From: Paracoccaceae bacterium
GTDB taxonomy: Bacteria; Pseudomonadota; Alphaproteobacteria; Rhodobacterales; Rhodobacteraceae
Length of the DNA stretch: 64,000 bases
Direction: 5' to 3'
Assembly: GCA_018222585.1 (NCBI GenBank)
Contig: JAAFAB010000002.1
Span: 776,345-840,344, forward strand
Shown here: piece by piece, positions 7,958-16,739 of the stretch
Numbering within the stretch: the stretch's first letter is position 1
Layout: the number at the start of each line of letters is the position of its first letter
Position numbers and translations under genes: made by a program
Notes under the pieces: model-generated
The model's database searches: none
Seen by the model: the letters and a program-made list of their open reading frames with translations, nothing else
Told to the model about the DNA's origin: nothing

Positions 7958-9031
7958 CTAGTGCGTCGCCTCCGCGGTCGCGGTGGCGCCCGCCGGGGAC
8001 GGCAGCACGGTCGCTGCCGCTGCGTCCGGGCGCAGTTCGGCAGCGATCCGGGTGATCACCGGGCGGGCTTCGGCCAGTGACATCCCAGGGCTCAGGCGCG
8101 GATCGTAGAGCATCTGAAGCATCAGTTCGTCCTGTTCGGTCAGCAGGGCGAATTCCGCGTCGTCGTTGAAGATCGAGGGCCGCGCCTCGGGGCTGTCGTT
8201 GCGCAGTCCGAGACCCTGGGCGATCTCCTCGTGGAAACAGGCTTCGCGCATCAGGGGCGGCAGTTCGGCGCGTACCAGGGCGATGGCCGAGCCGTAGCGC
8301 ATCGGCGCCTGGGGATCGGCAAAGCCCATCACCAGGCAGGGGATGTCCCGGGGCAGGTGGCGCAGCGTGCCCAGCGTTCCGGCCGAGAGCCCGGGCACCA
8401 GGTCGCGGATCCGGGCCAGGGCTTCCTCGCGGTCGGTCTCGCCCATGATCAGGACGTGAAAGTTCGCCGCCCCTCCCGCCAGCATGACCGGGTGGCCGGT
8501 GTGGCGGGCCAGGCGGCGCGCCAGCGGGCGCAGGGTGGCGCGATCCTCGGCGCGGGTCGCTTCGGGGACGCTGGCACCGAAGACGGCGCGCAGCCGCACC
8601 GGCGCCTGCCAGCGCAGCAGCTTGCCCGGCGCTTCGGCGCCCGGGGCCAGCGCGCTGCCACGGCGGTATTCGTCGTAGAAGGCGATCTGTTCGAAGTTGC
8701 GCGCCAGGTCGGCGGCATCGAAGGCGGCATCGGGCCCGCCGCCGTCCTGGCGCATCAGTCCGCGCGCAAGATCGGAGGAAAGTTCGGCAGCGTAGCGGGC
8801 CGAGAGGGCGCGACTGGCCGCGCTGGCTTCGGGCGGGGCCGGGGCCTCGCTGCGCGGTACCGGGCGCAGGCTTTCGCGCGGCGGCCCGGAGGGGGCGAAG
8901 GCCCCTCCGCAACCGCTGAGCGCCAGCGGGGTCAGGAGGGCCAGCAGGGCCCGGCGCAGCGCAGGACGCCGGCCTTCGCCCGCCGCCTGTCGCGCCGTGC
9001 GAAGCTGCCTCGTCGCCGCGAGGCGGGTCAT
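7958..9031 (-). CDS. DUF2927 family lipoprotein
   Basis: Predicted exported lipoprotein: a basic N-terminus and hydrophobic stretch end in a lipobox-like LALSGCGG. The C-terminal half has REACFHEEIAQGLGLRND, the HExxx-type stretch typical of DUF2927 proteins, which look like metalloprotease relatives although activity is unproven. About 357 residues. Three in-frame starts lie close together (9031, 9049 and a GTG at 9064); 9031 was chosen for GAGG nine bases upstream, with moderate confidence. Sits 199 bases downstream of the TelA-like gene on the same strand; I recall these two families being neighbours in Rhodobacteraceae, which would suggest a shared envelope role. Confidence 0.8.
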   Translation of the reverse strand: MTRLAATRQLRTARQAAGEGRRPALRRALLALLTPLALSGCGGAFAPSGPPRESLRPVPRSEAPAPPEASAASRALSARYAAELSSDLARGLMRQDGGGPDAAFDAADLARNFEQIAFYDEYRRGSALAPGAEAPGKLLRWQAPVRLRAVFGASVPEATRAEDRATLRPLARRLARHTGHPVMLAGGAANFHVLIMGETDREEALARIRDLVPGLSAGTLGTLRHLPRDIPCLVMGFADPQAPMRYGSAIALVRAELPPLMREACFHEEIAQGLGLRNDSPEARPSIFNDDAEFALLTEQDELMLQMLYDPRLSPGMSLAEARPVITRIAAELRPDAAAATVLPSPAGATATAEATH

Positions 9032-9230
9032 GCCGCTGCACCTCGTCATCGCGTCGGTCCCCACCGTTCCGCCAGTCCAGGCTCTCCCTTACGACAGGAT
9101 CGCCCTGTGGAAAAGCGTGCGCAGCCCCTGTCAGGTGCCCGATTGAGCGGTCTCCCGCCGGTTTCGGTCTCGGTCGTGACTGCCTCGGGGGCGGGGCGTG
9201 CGGGTCGGGTGGCGGGACGCTGCGCGCACA

Positions 9231-10109
9231 TCAGGCTCTCGCCGGCGACAGCGACCCCGCCGCCCGGCGCCGCGCCTGGCTGGTGCGCACGAGGGCGATG
9301 GCGGACTCGATCGCCTCGGTCGGGGCGGGAAGGGGGCCGGCGTCCCAGCCCGGCAAGCTGTCGATCAGCAGGGTCGAGAGGGCCATCACCAGCCGCTTGT
9401 CTGTCTCCTGCACCTGGCGGATCGCGGGCAGGCTGCGCATCACCTCGCGCTGCACCGCGCGCAACTCGGCCAGCCGGGCCGCCAGGGCGAGGGCCTGCTG
9501 GTCCGCCTGGAGCGGGGCATCGGGGCTCTCGCCCCCGGCCGGAGACAGGTGCAGTTCGCGCAGCCGCTCCGAAGCGGCGGCGATGCAGAGTGCCAGGGCA
9601 TCGTAATGTTCCAGCGCCGCCTCGTAGAGCTGGTCCATGGCGCGCAGCTCTGCCAGCATCCTGTGCTTCTGTGCCAGAAGTTTCGCCGCCAGATCCTCGC
9701 GTTGCTGCCCGGGTCCGGTAGCAGGCCCGCGCCGGGCATTGAAGAGCCGCCGCCAAAGGGCGCCAATCCGTGACCGCAGGGGCCCGCGCGCCGGGGCGGC
9801 CAGGGCCTGCAACAACGCGGTGAGCGTCACGGCCACCGGGGCGGGATCCGCGACGTCGAGGGCGACCTGCATCTGCCGGCCGATCCTGCGCAGCGCCGCC
9901 TCCGGGCCGGCGCCGAAACGGGCCAACGCCGCCTGGCTGCCCACGTCGATCTCCGTCATGCAGGCGCGGATCGCGGCGCCATGATCCTCGGCCAGGTCTT
10001 CCAGCGCCAGCAGGGTCTCGGCGGGCGAGGGTTCGGGCAACTCCAGCCCGGCGATCTCTTCGACCAGCGGGCGGGCCTCGGCGGCTTCGGCTCGGATCTT
10101 CTGGGACAT
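9231..10109 (-). CDS. TelA-like (toxic anion resistance family) protein, short
   Basis: 292 residues, cytoplasmic, mostly helical. Family-like landmarks in order: EIDVGSQAALARFGAGPEA (TelA VD..s.i.sFG.gaq region), KHRMLAELRAMDQLYEAALE followed by HYDALALCIAAA (the D.LyE..l.fy.eL.lyIaAg block), and REVMRSLPAIRQVQETDKRL with SLPGWDAG (the QslP.IR.vQ.nDk...iP.W block). TelA proteins are usually about 380-400 residues; here the protein ends about 40 residues after the last block, so the C-terminal coiled-coil portion is missing. The usual XpaC neighbour is not visible. Start supported by GGAGAG five bases upstream. Confidence 0.75.
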   Translation of the reverse strand: MSQKIRAEAAEARPLVEEIAGLELPEPSPAETLLALEDLAEDHGAAIRACMTEIDVGSQAALARFGAGPEAALRRIGRQMQVALDVADPAPVAVTLTALLQALAAPARGPLRSRIGALWRRLFNARRGPATGPGQQREDLAAKLLAQKHRMLAELRAMDQLYEAALEHYDALALCIAAASERLRELHLSPAGGESPDAPLQADQQALALAARLAELRAVQREVMRSLPAIRQVQETDKRLVMALSTLLIDSLPGWDAGPLPAPTEAIESAIALVRTSQARRRAAGSLSPARA

Positions 10110-10653
10110 CGGCGCTCTCCTCAGCCTTTGCGTCCGGCCTGCGGTGGCAACGAACCGGGGCCATCCTGGCGGTCATGCATGACAGTCCTTGCGGCCTTTG
10201 CGGCGCAGCCCTGCAAACGGCGCCTGTCCGCCGGTCGGGCCGGAACGCCGGGCAGAGGATGGAACAGGCTGCGGGTCCAAGCGGTCCCCCTTTCGCGACT
10301 GGGATCCGGCTGGCCCACCCGGGCCCACCTCCCGGCCCGGTCAGGGCCTGGGGGCATCGAGGGCAGAAGAAGCCGGGCAGGATGCGGAGGACGGTGGCAG
10401 GTGGGCTGCGCCGCTCCGACGGTACGGGCGTTCCCTGATGCTAGGGCGCGACAGGGCCGGGGCAAAGTCCAACCGGGCCAATCACCCAAATTTTCGGAAA
10501 AGTGTCACAAAGCCGGCGCCCGAGATGTCCCGGCGACAGGTTGAGACGGCTCGGCTTGCGGCCATGGGGGGCGGGCGACGCCAACAGGGGCGGCGCCAGG
10601 CGCGGAGGCCAGGACGCGCGAGCCGAAGGGACGAAGGGCGGCCTGCGGGCCGT
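10110..10653. other. 544-base gap, no supported gene
   Basis: Between the TelA-like gene start and the RluB-type gene end. Several frames are open because of high GC, but none shows a ribosome binding site plus recognisable protein. Near 10480-10510 the sequence is briefly AT-richer (CACCCAAATTTTCGG). No strong hairpin or promoter was recognised. Confidence 0.5.
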
Positions 10654-12096
10654 TCAGCCGCGGCGGGGGCCGCCGCGGGGTGGCTTGCCGCCGCTTCGGG
10701 AGCCGCCGGAGGAAACGCCAGTCCGGGCGCCCCCGGAAGCCCCACGAGGCTTGCCACCCGTCGAAGCCCTCTCGGGCTTGCCGCTACCCGGGCGCCCTTC
10801 CGGCTTGCCGCCGCTGCGTTCCTGTCCGCGTGACCCGGTCTTGCCCGCAGTCTTGCCACCGCTCGTGCCGGCGGAGAATCGTTTGCCGCCGGGGCTGCCC
10901 GCGCCGAAGCCGCTGTCCCCGGCTGCGCCCTTCGCGGGTCCCCGTCCCGAATTCCTGCCCGACCCCATGCCTGAATCCCTGGCAGAATCCTTGCCCGTGC
11001 CGGCGCCGAAGCGCGTCCGGGAACCAGGGCCCTGGCGGGGACCGCCGCGCTGCCCCGTCCGGTCGTCCCCGGTCTCCTTGTCGCCGGCCCGGCCCCTGGC
11101 CGGGGCCTTGCGACGCACGCCCATGTCCTCGGCATCGACCAGGCGCGCGCCGCGCGGGATCGCCCTGTCTGCCTTGCTGTCTGGCCTGCTGTTTCCCTTG
11201 CCGCGTCCTTCCGCGGCGGGCGCACCGGGACGGCCCGCGCCGCCCAGCACCTTGCGCGGCGGGCGGCCCTTGCGGATGACGCGCTTCGCCGGCGCTTCTT
11301 CCTCAGGCGGTTCGATACCCAGCTGGTCGCGCAGGACCTTGGGGCGGATCTCCTCCACCGCGCCGCTTGCCAGCTTGCCCAGCAGGAAGGGGCCGTAGCT
11401 GACCCGGATCAGCCGGTTCACGCTCAGCCCGATGCTTTCCATGGCGCGGCGGATCTCGCGGTTCTTGCCCTCGCGCAGGCCCACGGTCAGCCAGGCGTTC
11501 GCCCCCTGCTGGCGGTCGAGGCTGACGGCCATCGGCTGAAAATGCTCGCCGTCCAGCACCACGCCCTCGCGCAGCGGCGCCAGGCTGGCCTCCGAGGGGG
11601 TGCCCTTGACCCGCACCCGGTACTTGCGCACCCAGCCGGTCTCCGGCAGTTCCAGCCGACGCTTCAGCTCACCGTCGTTGGTCAGCAGCAGCAGCCCCTC
11701 GGAAGTGAGGTCGAGCCGCCCGACGCTCATCACCCGGGGCAGATCCTCCGGCAGGGCGTCGAAGATGGTTTCGCGGCCCTGCTCGTCGCGGGCGGTGGTC
11801 ACCAGCCCGGTCGGCTTGTGATAGAGCCAGAGCCGCGTGCGTTCCGGCGGTCCGATCGGGCGCTCATCGACCAGGATGCGGTCGGCCGCGGTGACGTTCA
11901 GCGCCGGGCTGTCGATCTTCTGCCCGTTCACCGTCACCCGGCCTTCGGTGATCATCCGCTCGGCTTCGCGGCGGCTGGCGACACCGGCGCGGGCCAGCAC
12001 CTTGGCGATGCGGTCGCCCTCGGGGGTGCCGCCTGCGGCGGGCGCGGCGGTCTGGGGCTTCTGCTGGGCGGGGCGCTTGGGATGTTTCGGGCTCAT
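10654..12096 (-). CDS. rluB: 23S rRNA pseudouridine synthase, RluB type, with long basic Gly-rich tail
   Basis: Residues about 25-75 form an S4 RNA-binding domain (RIAKVLARAGVASRREAERMI), followed by the RsuA/RluB catalytic domain with the catalytic Asp in SVGRLDLTSEGLLLLTNDG and the REGKNREIRRAM motif. The domain ends near residue 265; the remaining about 215 residues are almost entirely Gly, Arg, Ser, Lys, Pro and Ala with repeated SGGK/RPGSGKP-like units, predicted disordered and RNA-binding in character. The product is 480 residues against about 250-290 for compact family members. Modifies uridine in 23S rRNA (position 2605 in E. coli RluB). RsuA/RluE cannot be excluded by eye, but the tail and domain order favour RluB. 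Confidence 0.88.
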   Translation of the reverse strand: MSPKHPKRPAQQKPQTAAPAAGGTPEGDRIAKVLARAGVASRREAERMITEGRVTVNGQKIDSPALNVTAADRILVDERPIGPPERTRLWLYHKPTGLVTTARDEQGRETIFDALPEDLPRVMSVGRLDLTSEGLLLLTNDGELKRRLELPETGWVRKYRVRVKGTPSEASLAPLREGVVLDGEHFQPMAVSLDRQQGANAWLTVGLREGKNREIRRAMESIGLSVNRLIRVSYGPFLLGKLASGAVEEIRPKVLRDQLGIEPPEEEAPAKRVIRKGRPPRKVLGGAGRPGAPAAEGRGKGNSRPDSKADRAIPRGARLVDAEDMGVRRKAPARGRAGDKETGDDRTGQRGGPRQGPGSRTRFGAGTGKDSARDSGMGSGRNSGRGPAKGAAGDSGFGAGSPGGKRFSAGTSGGKTAGKTGSRGQERSGGKPEGRPGSGKPERASTGGKPRGASGGARTGVSSGGSRSGGKPPRGGPRRG

Positions 12097-12158
12097 GCCC
12101 CGGCTCTAGCGCAGGTTGCGCGCTTGCGAAAGCCGTTCCGTGCGGGCACAGAAGGGCG

Positions 12159-12647
12159 ATGCAGGGATCGCGACCGCAATTCAGCCCCCACATGGACAGC
12201 GCGCTGGCCGAGGCGCGCGCCGCCGCCCTGCGCGGCGAGGTGCCCGTGGGCGCGGTGCTGGTGGCCCCCGATGGCCGCGTCGTGGCCCGGGCCGGCAACC
12301 GGACCCGCGAGCTCAGCGATCCCACGGCCCATGCCGAGGTGCTGGCGATCCGCGACGCCTGCGCCGCCGCCGGGTCCGAGCGCCTGCCGGGCCATGTGCT
12401 CTATGTCACGCTCGAACCCTGTCCCTTCTGCGCCGCCGTCATCTCGGCCGCGCGCATCGCCCGGCTGGTCTATGGCGCGGCGGATCCGAAATCGGGTGGC
12501 GTCGGGCAGGGGCCGAGGATCTTTTCCCATGCCCAGGCACATCACGTGCCCGAGGTCATCGACGGCATCGCCGCGCGCGAGGCGGAAGACCTGTTGAAGG
12601 CGTTCTTCGCGGCGAGGAGGGGAGGAGGGGGCGCTGCCCCCTCTTGA
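12159..12647 (+). CDS. tadA: tRNA-specific adenosine(34) deaminase
   Basis: Converts A34 to inosine in tRNA-Arg(ACG), cytoplasmic zinc enzyme. The 162-residue product has the deaminase zinc motif HAE (58-60) with catalytic Glu60, and PCPFC (Cys88, Cys91), plus GEVPVGAVLVAPDG and the C-terminal KAFFAARR. An internal ATG at 12192 (MDSALAEAR) is an alternative start. The final residues GGGGAAPS and the stop codon are encoded by repeat element R4, so the C-terminus appears to have been replaced or extended by the repeat. Divergent from rluB, 62 bases apart. Confidence 0.95.
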   Translation: MQGSRPQFSPHMDSALAEARAAALRGEVPVGAVLVAPDGRVVARAGNRTRELSDPTAHAEVLAIRDACAAAGSERLPGHVLYVTLEPCPFCAAVISAARIARLVYGAADPKSGGVGQGPRIFSHAQAHHVPEVIDGIAAREAEDLLKAFFAARRGGGGAAPS

Positions 12648-12695
12648 GCTCTTGCGGGCTCAATTCACCCCCGGAGTATTTTCAGCCTGGTGATG
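12625..12695 (-). repeat. dispersed hairpin element, copy R4 (overlaps tadA 3' end)
   Basis: In the tadA direction: hairpin GAGGGGGC-GCT-GCCCCCTC (12625-12643) inside the coding sequence, then a 6-bp stem TTGAGC...GCTCAA (12644-12663) that contains the tadA stop codon, then the reversed core with GGAGTATTTTCAGCC (12668-12695). The GAGGGGGC hairpin is identical to that in R8 at 47.7 kb. Confidence 0.9.
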
Positions 12696-12846
12696 GAACA
12701 AGAGGTCTGCGGCGAGGGGCGCCTCGGTGAGGCAGCGACGTGGGCTGTGTCGACCGGGAGGTTGCGGTCTCTCGCGGCGAGGGGATACCGGTAGGGCGTT
12801 CGCTGAGGCGTTGGCACTGTCGAAAAGGGCGATCCGGCTGCATTTC

Positions 12847-12873
12847 GGGGGCGCCTCGGATGCGCGCGCCCCC
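12847..12873 (-). terminator. hairpin after prs
   Basis: Perfect 8-bp stem GGGGGCGC/GCGCCCCC with an 11-base loop, 26 bases after the prs stop codon (in the prs direction). No clear T tract follows, so a rho-independent terminator is only possible; it may instead protect the mRNA end. Confidence 0.35.
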
Positions 12874-12898
12874 GGCGGGCGGGTGACCCCGCCCTGGT

Positions 12899-13915
12899 TC
12901 AGCCGCGGAAGAAGCCTTCGTAGATCGGCTCCAGCGTGCCCTGCTCGAAGAGCGAGCTGACCGAGGTACCGTTCCAGATGTTGAGGATCGCCTGGGCGAA
13001 CATCGGGGCGGTCGGCAGGACGCGGATCTTGGCGCAATTGGCGACCGCCTCGGTGGCGGCGATGGAATCGGTGATCACCAGGTTTTCCATCACCGAGTTG
13101 GTGATCCGCTGCACCGCCGGGCCCGAGAGGACGCCGTGCGAGATATAGGCGTGCACTTCCTTGGCGCCAAAATCCAGCAGCAGCTCGGCCGCCTTGCACA
13201 GCGTGCCGGCGGTATCGCACATGTCGTCGACGATCACGCAGATCTTGTCCTTGACCTCGCCGATGACCGTCATCTCGGCCACTTCGCCCGGCTTCTCACG
13301 GCGCTTGTCGACGATCGACAGCGGTGCATTGATCCGCTTGGCCAGTTCGCGCGCCCGGGCGACGCCGCCGACGTCGGGAGAGACCACCATGATCTCGTCC
13401 AGCCGGTCGTGGAACTTTTCCTTGATGTCGAGGGCGAAGATCGGGCTGGCGTAGAGGTTGTCGACGGGGATGTCGAAGAAGCCCTGGATCTGGGCGGCGT
13501 GCAGATCCATGGTCAGGACGCGCTCGACACCGGCCTCGACCAGCATGTTGGCGACCAGCTTGGCGCTGATCGGGGTGCGGGCCTTGGTGCGGCGGTCCTG
13601 GCGGGCGTAACCGAAGTAGGGGATCACGGCGGTGATGCGGCTGGCCGAGGAACGGCGCAGCGCATCCGTCATGATCAGCAGTTCCATCAGGTTGTCGTTG
13701 GCGGGGTTCGAGGTCGACTGGATCACGAACATGTCCTCGCCGCGGACGTTCTCGAAGACCTCGACGAAGATTTCGCCGTCGTTGAACCGCTCGACGCGGG
13801 CATCGACCAGACCGACGTTCATGCCGCGGTGCATCGACATGCGGCGGGCAATCGCCGTCGCCAGCGGCGTGTTTGAATTGCCCGTAATCAGCTTGGGTTC
13901 GATGATGTTCGGCAT
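12899..13915 (-). CDS. prs: ribose-phosphate pyrophosphokinase
   Basis: Makes PRPP from ribose 5-phosphate and ATP for nucleotide, His and Trp synthesis. The 338-residue product has the [16 protein letters not shown] region, GYARQDRR, the catalytic loop [16 protein letters not shown], and the PRPP-binding [15 protein letters not shown] and [10 protein letters not shown] motifs. The start at MPNIIEPKL was chosen because it matches the family N-terminus ([15 protein letters not shown]); the open frame continues 302 codons upstream but that stretch is the opposite-strand shadow of the next gene. About 20 residues longer than typical, in the middle-to-C-terminal part. PRPP also feeds Upp in the nucleoside operon at 29.9 kb. 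Confidence 0.96.
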   Translation of the reverse strand: MPNIIEPKLITGNSNTPLATAIARRMSMHRGMNVGLVDARVERFNDGEIFVEVFENVRGEDMFVIQSTSNPANDNLMELLIMTDALRRSSASRITAVIPYFGYARQDRRTKARTPISAKLVANMLVEAGVERVLTMDLHAAQIQGFFDIPVDNLYASPIFALDIKEKFHDRLDEIMVVSPDVGGVARARELAKRINAPLSIVDKRREKPGEVAEMTVIGEVKDKICVIVDDMCDTAGTLCKAAELLLDFGAKEVHAYISHGVLSGPAVQRITNSVMENLVITDSIAATEAVANCAKIRVLPTAPMFAQAILNIWNGTSVSSLFEQGTLEPIYEGFFRG

Positions 13916-14032
13916 GGGATGTCTCCGGGAGGCAGCGGCCCGCGACGGGCTCGGAATGACAGATTCGTGACGTTGATCACCGCTTAGCACCCCGGTAACG
14001 TCTTGCCAAACGACACGCCGCGGGAGGGACCC

Positions 14033-14635
14033 ATGAGCCGCAGGATCGACTACTACTTCACGACCATTTCGCCCTGGACCTACCTGGCCGGCGACGGGCT
14101 GGAACAGATCGCCGCCCGCACCGGCGCCGAGATCCGCTACAAGCCCGTCGACCTGATGAAGGTCTTCGCCCAGACCGGTGGGCAGCCCCTGGGAGAGCGG
14201 CCCCTGGCCCGGCGCGAGTATCGGATGCAGGAACTGCGCCGTGCCAAGGTCAAGACCGGCATGGACCTGGTGCTGGAACCGGCCTTCTTCCCCACCAATC
14301 CCGCGCCGTCCTGCTACGCGATCATCGCCGCCGACAAGGCCGGCGGGGGCGACACCGGCCTGCTGGTGCGCAGCCTGCTGCGCGCCTGCTGGGCGGAAGA
14401 GAAGAACATCGCCGAGGACGAGGTGATCCGCGAGGCGCTCTCGGAGGCAGGGTTTGACCCCGCCATCGCCGACAGCGGCCTGCTGACCGGCGCCGAGGTC
14501 TTCGCCCGCAACACCGAGGACGCGGTGGCCGAGGGGGTCTTCGGCTCTCCCTTCTACGTCGTCGACGGGGTCGAGAGGTTCTGGGGCCAGGACCGGCTCG
14601 CCGATCTCGAAGCCCATCTGACCGGCCGTCTGTGA
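14033..14635 (+). CDS. 2-hydroxychromene-2-carboxylate isomerase family (kappa-GST/DsbA-like)
   Basis: 200 residues with a thioredoxin/DsbA fold. The N-terminal [16 protein letters not shown] holds the catalytic-type Ser13 used with glutathione by HCCA isomerases; the middle [19 protein letters not shown] and the C-terminal [12 protein letters not shown] with FWGQDRL are family hallmarks. Members isomerise naphthalene-type degradation intermediates, but many are of unknown substrate, so the exact reaction is not assigned. Ribosome binding site GGGAGGG is 5 bases before this ATG. Overlaps the following hydrolase by one base (TGATG), indicating a two-gene operon. Confidence 0.85.
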   Translation: MSRRIDYYFTTISPWTYLAGDGLEQIAARTGAEIRYKPVDLMKVFAQTGGQPLGERPLARREYRMQELRRAKVKTGMDLVLEPAFFPTNPAPSCYAIIAADKAGGGDTGLLVRSLLRACWAEEKNIAEDEVIREALSEAGFDPAIADSGLLTGAEVFARNTEDAVAEGVFGSPFYVVDGVERFWGQDRLADLEAHLTGRL

Positions 14636-15471
14636 TGCGGGGAATCGGGCTGCGCAGCTGGGGGGAGAGCGGGCGCAAGGTGCTAATGCTGCACTGCTCC
14701 CTGGCCCATGGCGGGGCTTGGACCGGGGTGGCGCGGGCGCTGGCGGCGCAGGGGATGGATCTGCAGGCCCGCGCCATGGACCTGCCCGGCCATGGCCGGA
14801 GCGCCGACTGGGATCCGGCACGCAGCTTCCAGCAGCAGGCCCGGGAGATGGCCGAGGCCGTGATCGCCGACTGGGGCGGCCCGGTCGATGTGCTGGGCCA
14901 TTCCTTCGGCGCCACCGTAGCCCTGCGGCTGGCGGTGGACCGCCCCGGGCTGGTGCGGTCGCTCGCGCTCTACGAGCCGGTCTTCTTCACCCCCGCCTTC
15001 CGGATGTTCGCCGGGCTGGAAGCCCGTCACGACGCCGAGCTCGCCCCCTACCAGAGCGCCTGGAAGGCCGGTGACCGCGAGAGCGCGGCGCGGGCCTTCA
15101 TGGCGACCTGGGGCGACGGCCGCCCCTGGGAGGCCCTGCCGGAGGGCCAGCGGGCGGCCTTCACCAGCCGCATCCACCTGATCGACGCGATACGGGACAC
15201 GAATTACGGCGATCCGGCGGGGATGCTGTCGGAGGGCAAGCTGGCGGCGCTGTCCTGTCCGGTGCTGCTGATGGACGGTGCGGAAAGCCCGGTCTACGTC
15301 GCCCGCATCAATGACGTGCTGCAGGCCGAGATGCCCTTTGCCCGGCGCGAGGTCCTGCCCGGCGCCGCACATATGGGGGTGCTGACCCACCCCGATCAGG
15401 TGGCGGCGCGGATCGCGGCCTTCCTCTCGGATGTCGAGGAAACGCCAAGGGAATTTTCAACCATGGAGTGA
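14635..15471 (+). CDS. alpha/beta hydrolase
   Basis: 278-residue cytoplasmic alpha/beta hydrolase. [11 protein letters not shown] forms the oxyanion region, GHSFGA contains nucleophile Ser90, [10 protein letters not shown] likely supplies the acid strand, and GAAHMG the catalytic histidine. Coupled to the HCCA-isomerase-like gene (start overlaps its stop by one base), suggesting a small catabolic or detoxification unit for an aromatic or ester substrate. The substrate cannot be told from sequence. Confidence 0.85.
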   Translation: MRGIGLRSWGESGRKVLMLHCSLAHGGAWTGVARALAAQGMDLQARAMDLPGHGRSADWDPARSFQQQAREMAEAVIADWGGPVDVLGHSFGATVALRLAVDRPGLVRSLALYEPVFFTPAFRMFAGLEARHDAELAPYQSAWKAGDRESAARAFMATWGDGRPWEALPEGQRAAFTSRIHLIDAIRDTNYGDPAGMLSEGKLAALSCPVLLMDGAESPVYVARINDVLQAEMPFARREVLPGAAHMGVLTHPDQVAARIAAFLSDVEETPREFSTME

Positions 15472-15512
15472 TCTTGCGGGTGACCTTGCCGCTTTGCATG
15501 CGAAAGCGCCCT

Positions 15513-15690
15513 GCAAGTCATTTGACTTTCTGCCACTTCCGCAAGCGATATCACTTGCGAGGAGTTCCTCATTTGTAACATTCACAACGTTGCGCAAGTG
15601 ATTTCGGTTTCACTAAAAACCTGCGCCAGGCTCTCCGGCGCAAGAAAAACGGGGCGACATGAAGATCGCCCCGCAAGTGATTTTACTTTC
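15513..15690. repeat. cluster of four 18-bp GCAAGTGA-type repeats
   Basis: Four related sites lie between convergent genes: GCAAGTCATTTGACTTTC (15513-15530), GCAAGCGATATCACTTGC (15541-15558, nearly palindromic), GCAAGTGATTTCGGTTTC (15594-15611) and GCAAGTGATTTTACTTTC (15673-15690). All share GCAAGT/C...AT and a C/TTTC or CTTGC end. They interleave with two hairpins. Their location at the 3' ends of both genes argues against simple promoter operators. Function unknown. Confidence 0.7.
15622..15672 (-). terminator. double hairpin after ltaE
   Basis: Two stems: GGGGCGA/TCGCCCC (15651-15657 / 15666-15672) and TGCGCC/GGCGCA (15622-15627 / 15637-15642). In the ltaE direction the second stem is followed by GGTTTTTAG, a good U-tract; in the + direction it is followed by AGAAAAAC, so the signal is best for the minus strand. 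Confidence 0.6.
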
Positions 15691-15701
15691 AGGGAAACTC
15701 T

Positions 15702-16739
15702 CTATCCGCGGGCGATTTCCAGGAAGCGGTCGATTTCCTCGGTGGGCAGGGACCAGTCGCAGACGAAACGGGCCTGCAGCATCTCCTCGTCGGGTCCCTC
15801 CAGATCGCCGTCCAGGTAATAGAGGGCCCCGGCCTCCTTCAGGCGGCGGTGCATCGCCCGGGGCAGCGCGGCGAAGACGAGGTTGGCCTGGGGCGTTTGC
15901 AGGAAGCTGGCACCCAGTTCGGTCAGTCCGGCCGAGAGACGCGCCATGTTGGCATTGGCGCTGCGCGCCATTTCCAGCCAGAGATCCCCGTCGAGATAGG
16001 CCAGCATCTGCGCCGAGAGATAGCGGTGCTTGGAGAACAGATGCGCCCCGCGCTTGCGCCGCAGCTCGAATTCCCAGGCGTGCCGGGGGTTGAAGAAGAT
16101 CACCGCCTCGACGCCGAGACAGCCGTTCTTGGTGCCGCCGAAGCTGACCGCATCGACGCCCGCGCGCCAGGTCATCTCGGCCGGGGTGCAGCCGAGCGAG
16201 ACCAGCGCATTGGCGAAACGGGCCCCGTCCAGGTGGGTCGGCTGGCCGGCCCGGGCGGCAACGGCACTCAGCGCGGCGATCTCCTCGCAGGTGTATATAC
16301 GTCCCTTTTCAGTGACTTGCGTGATCGACAGCGGACCGGGCTGGGCGGCGTGCACGGCGATCTTCGCCTCGCTGCCCATGGCGGCGGCCAGAGCGTCCGG
16401 GTCCAGCTTGTCGCTGTCGCCGACCGGGGTCAGCTTGCCGGCACCCATGTAGAACTCGGGCGCATTACACTCGTCTTCATTGATATGGGCGACCGGCGTG
16501 CAGAACACCGTCTGCCAGGGCTCGGCCAGGGTCGCCAGCGCGAGCGCGTTCGCGGCGGTGCCGGTGGCGACCAGGTAGACCGCTGCCTCGGGCGCCTCGA
16601 AGATCCCTCGCAGCTTCGCGCGGACCTCCTCCATGATCGGATCGTTGCCATAGGGCATGGCATAGCCCTGGTTGGCGTCTGTCACGGCCTCGATCACCTT
16701 CGGGTGGGCGGGGCCGGCATTGTCGGATGCAAAGTACAT
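15702..16739 (-). CDS. ltaE: low-specificity L-threonine aldolase
   Basis: PLP enzyme cleaving L-threonine/allo-threonine to glycine and acetaldehyde. The 345-residue product begins MYFASDNAGPAHPKV and contains THLDGARFANAL and VSFGGTKNG, where the Lys is the PLP-binding residue. The start overlaps the ycgN stop by one base. It is the last gene of glyA-ribF-ycgN-ltaE; with GlyA at the other end the cluster handles glycine/serine/threonine interconversion. Downstream sit the GCAAGTGA repeats and the double hairpin. Confidence 0.92.
   Translation of the reverse strand: MYFASDNAGPAHPKVIEAVTDANQGYAMPYGNDPIMEEVRAKLRGIFEAPEAAVYLVATGTAANALALATLAEPWQTVFCTPVAHINEDECNAPEFYMGAGKLTPVGDSDKLDPDALAAAMGSEAKIAVHAAQPGPLSITQVTEKGRIYTCEEIAALSAVAARAGQPTHLDGARFANALVSLGCTPAEMTWRAGVDAVSFGGTKNGCLGVEAVIFFNPRHAWEFELRRKRGAHLFSKHRYLSAQMLAYLDGDLWLEMARSANANMARLSAGLTELGASFLQTPQANLVFAALPRAMHRRLKEAGALYYLDGDLEGPDEEMLQARFVCDWSLPTEEIDRFLEIARG

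Noticed and set aside
8231..9721. 496-codon + strand frame across the DUF2927 and TelA-like genes
   Set aside because: Covers two genes and the gap between them; Arg/Gly/Ala-rich with no recognisable domain.
13916..14821. N-terminal extension of Prs
   Set aside because: The extra 302 codons are antisense to the HCCA-isomerase and hydrolase genes; family start is at 13915.
16290..16320. Fifth GCAAGTCA-like site inside ltaE (minus strand)
   Set aside because: Only the first 8 bases match and it is within coding sequence; likely chance.
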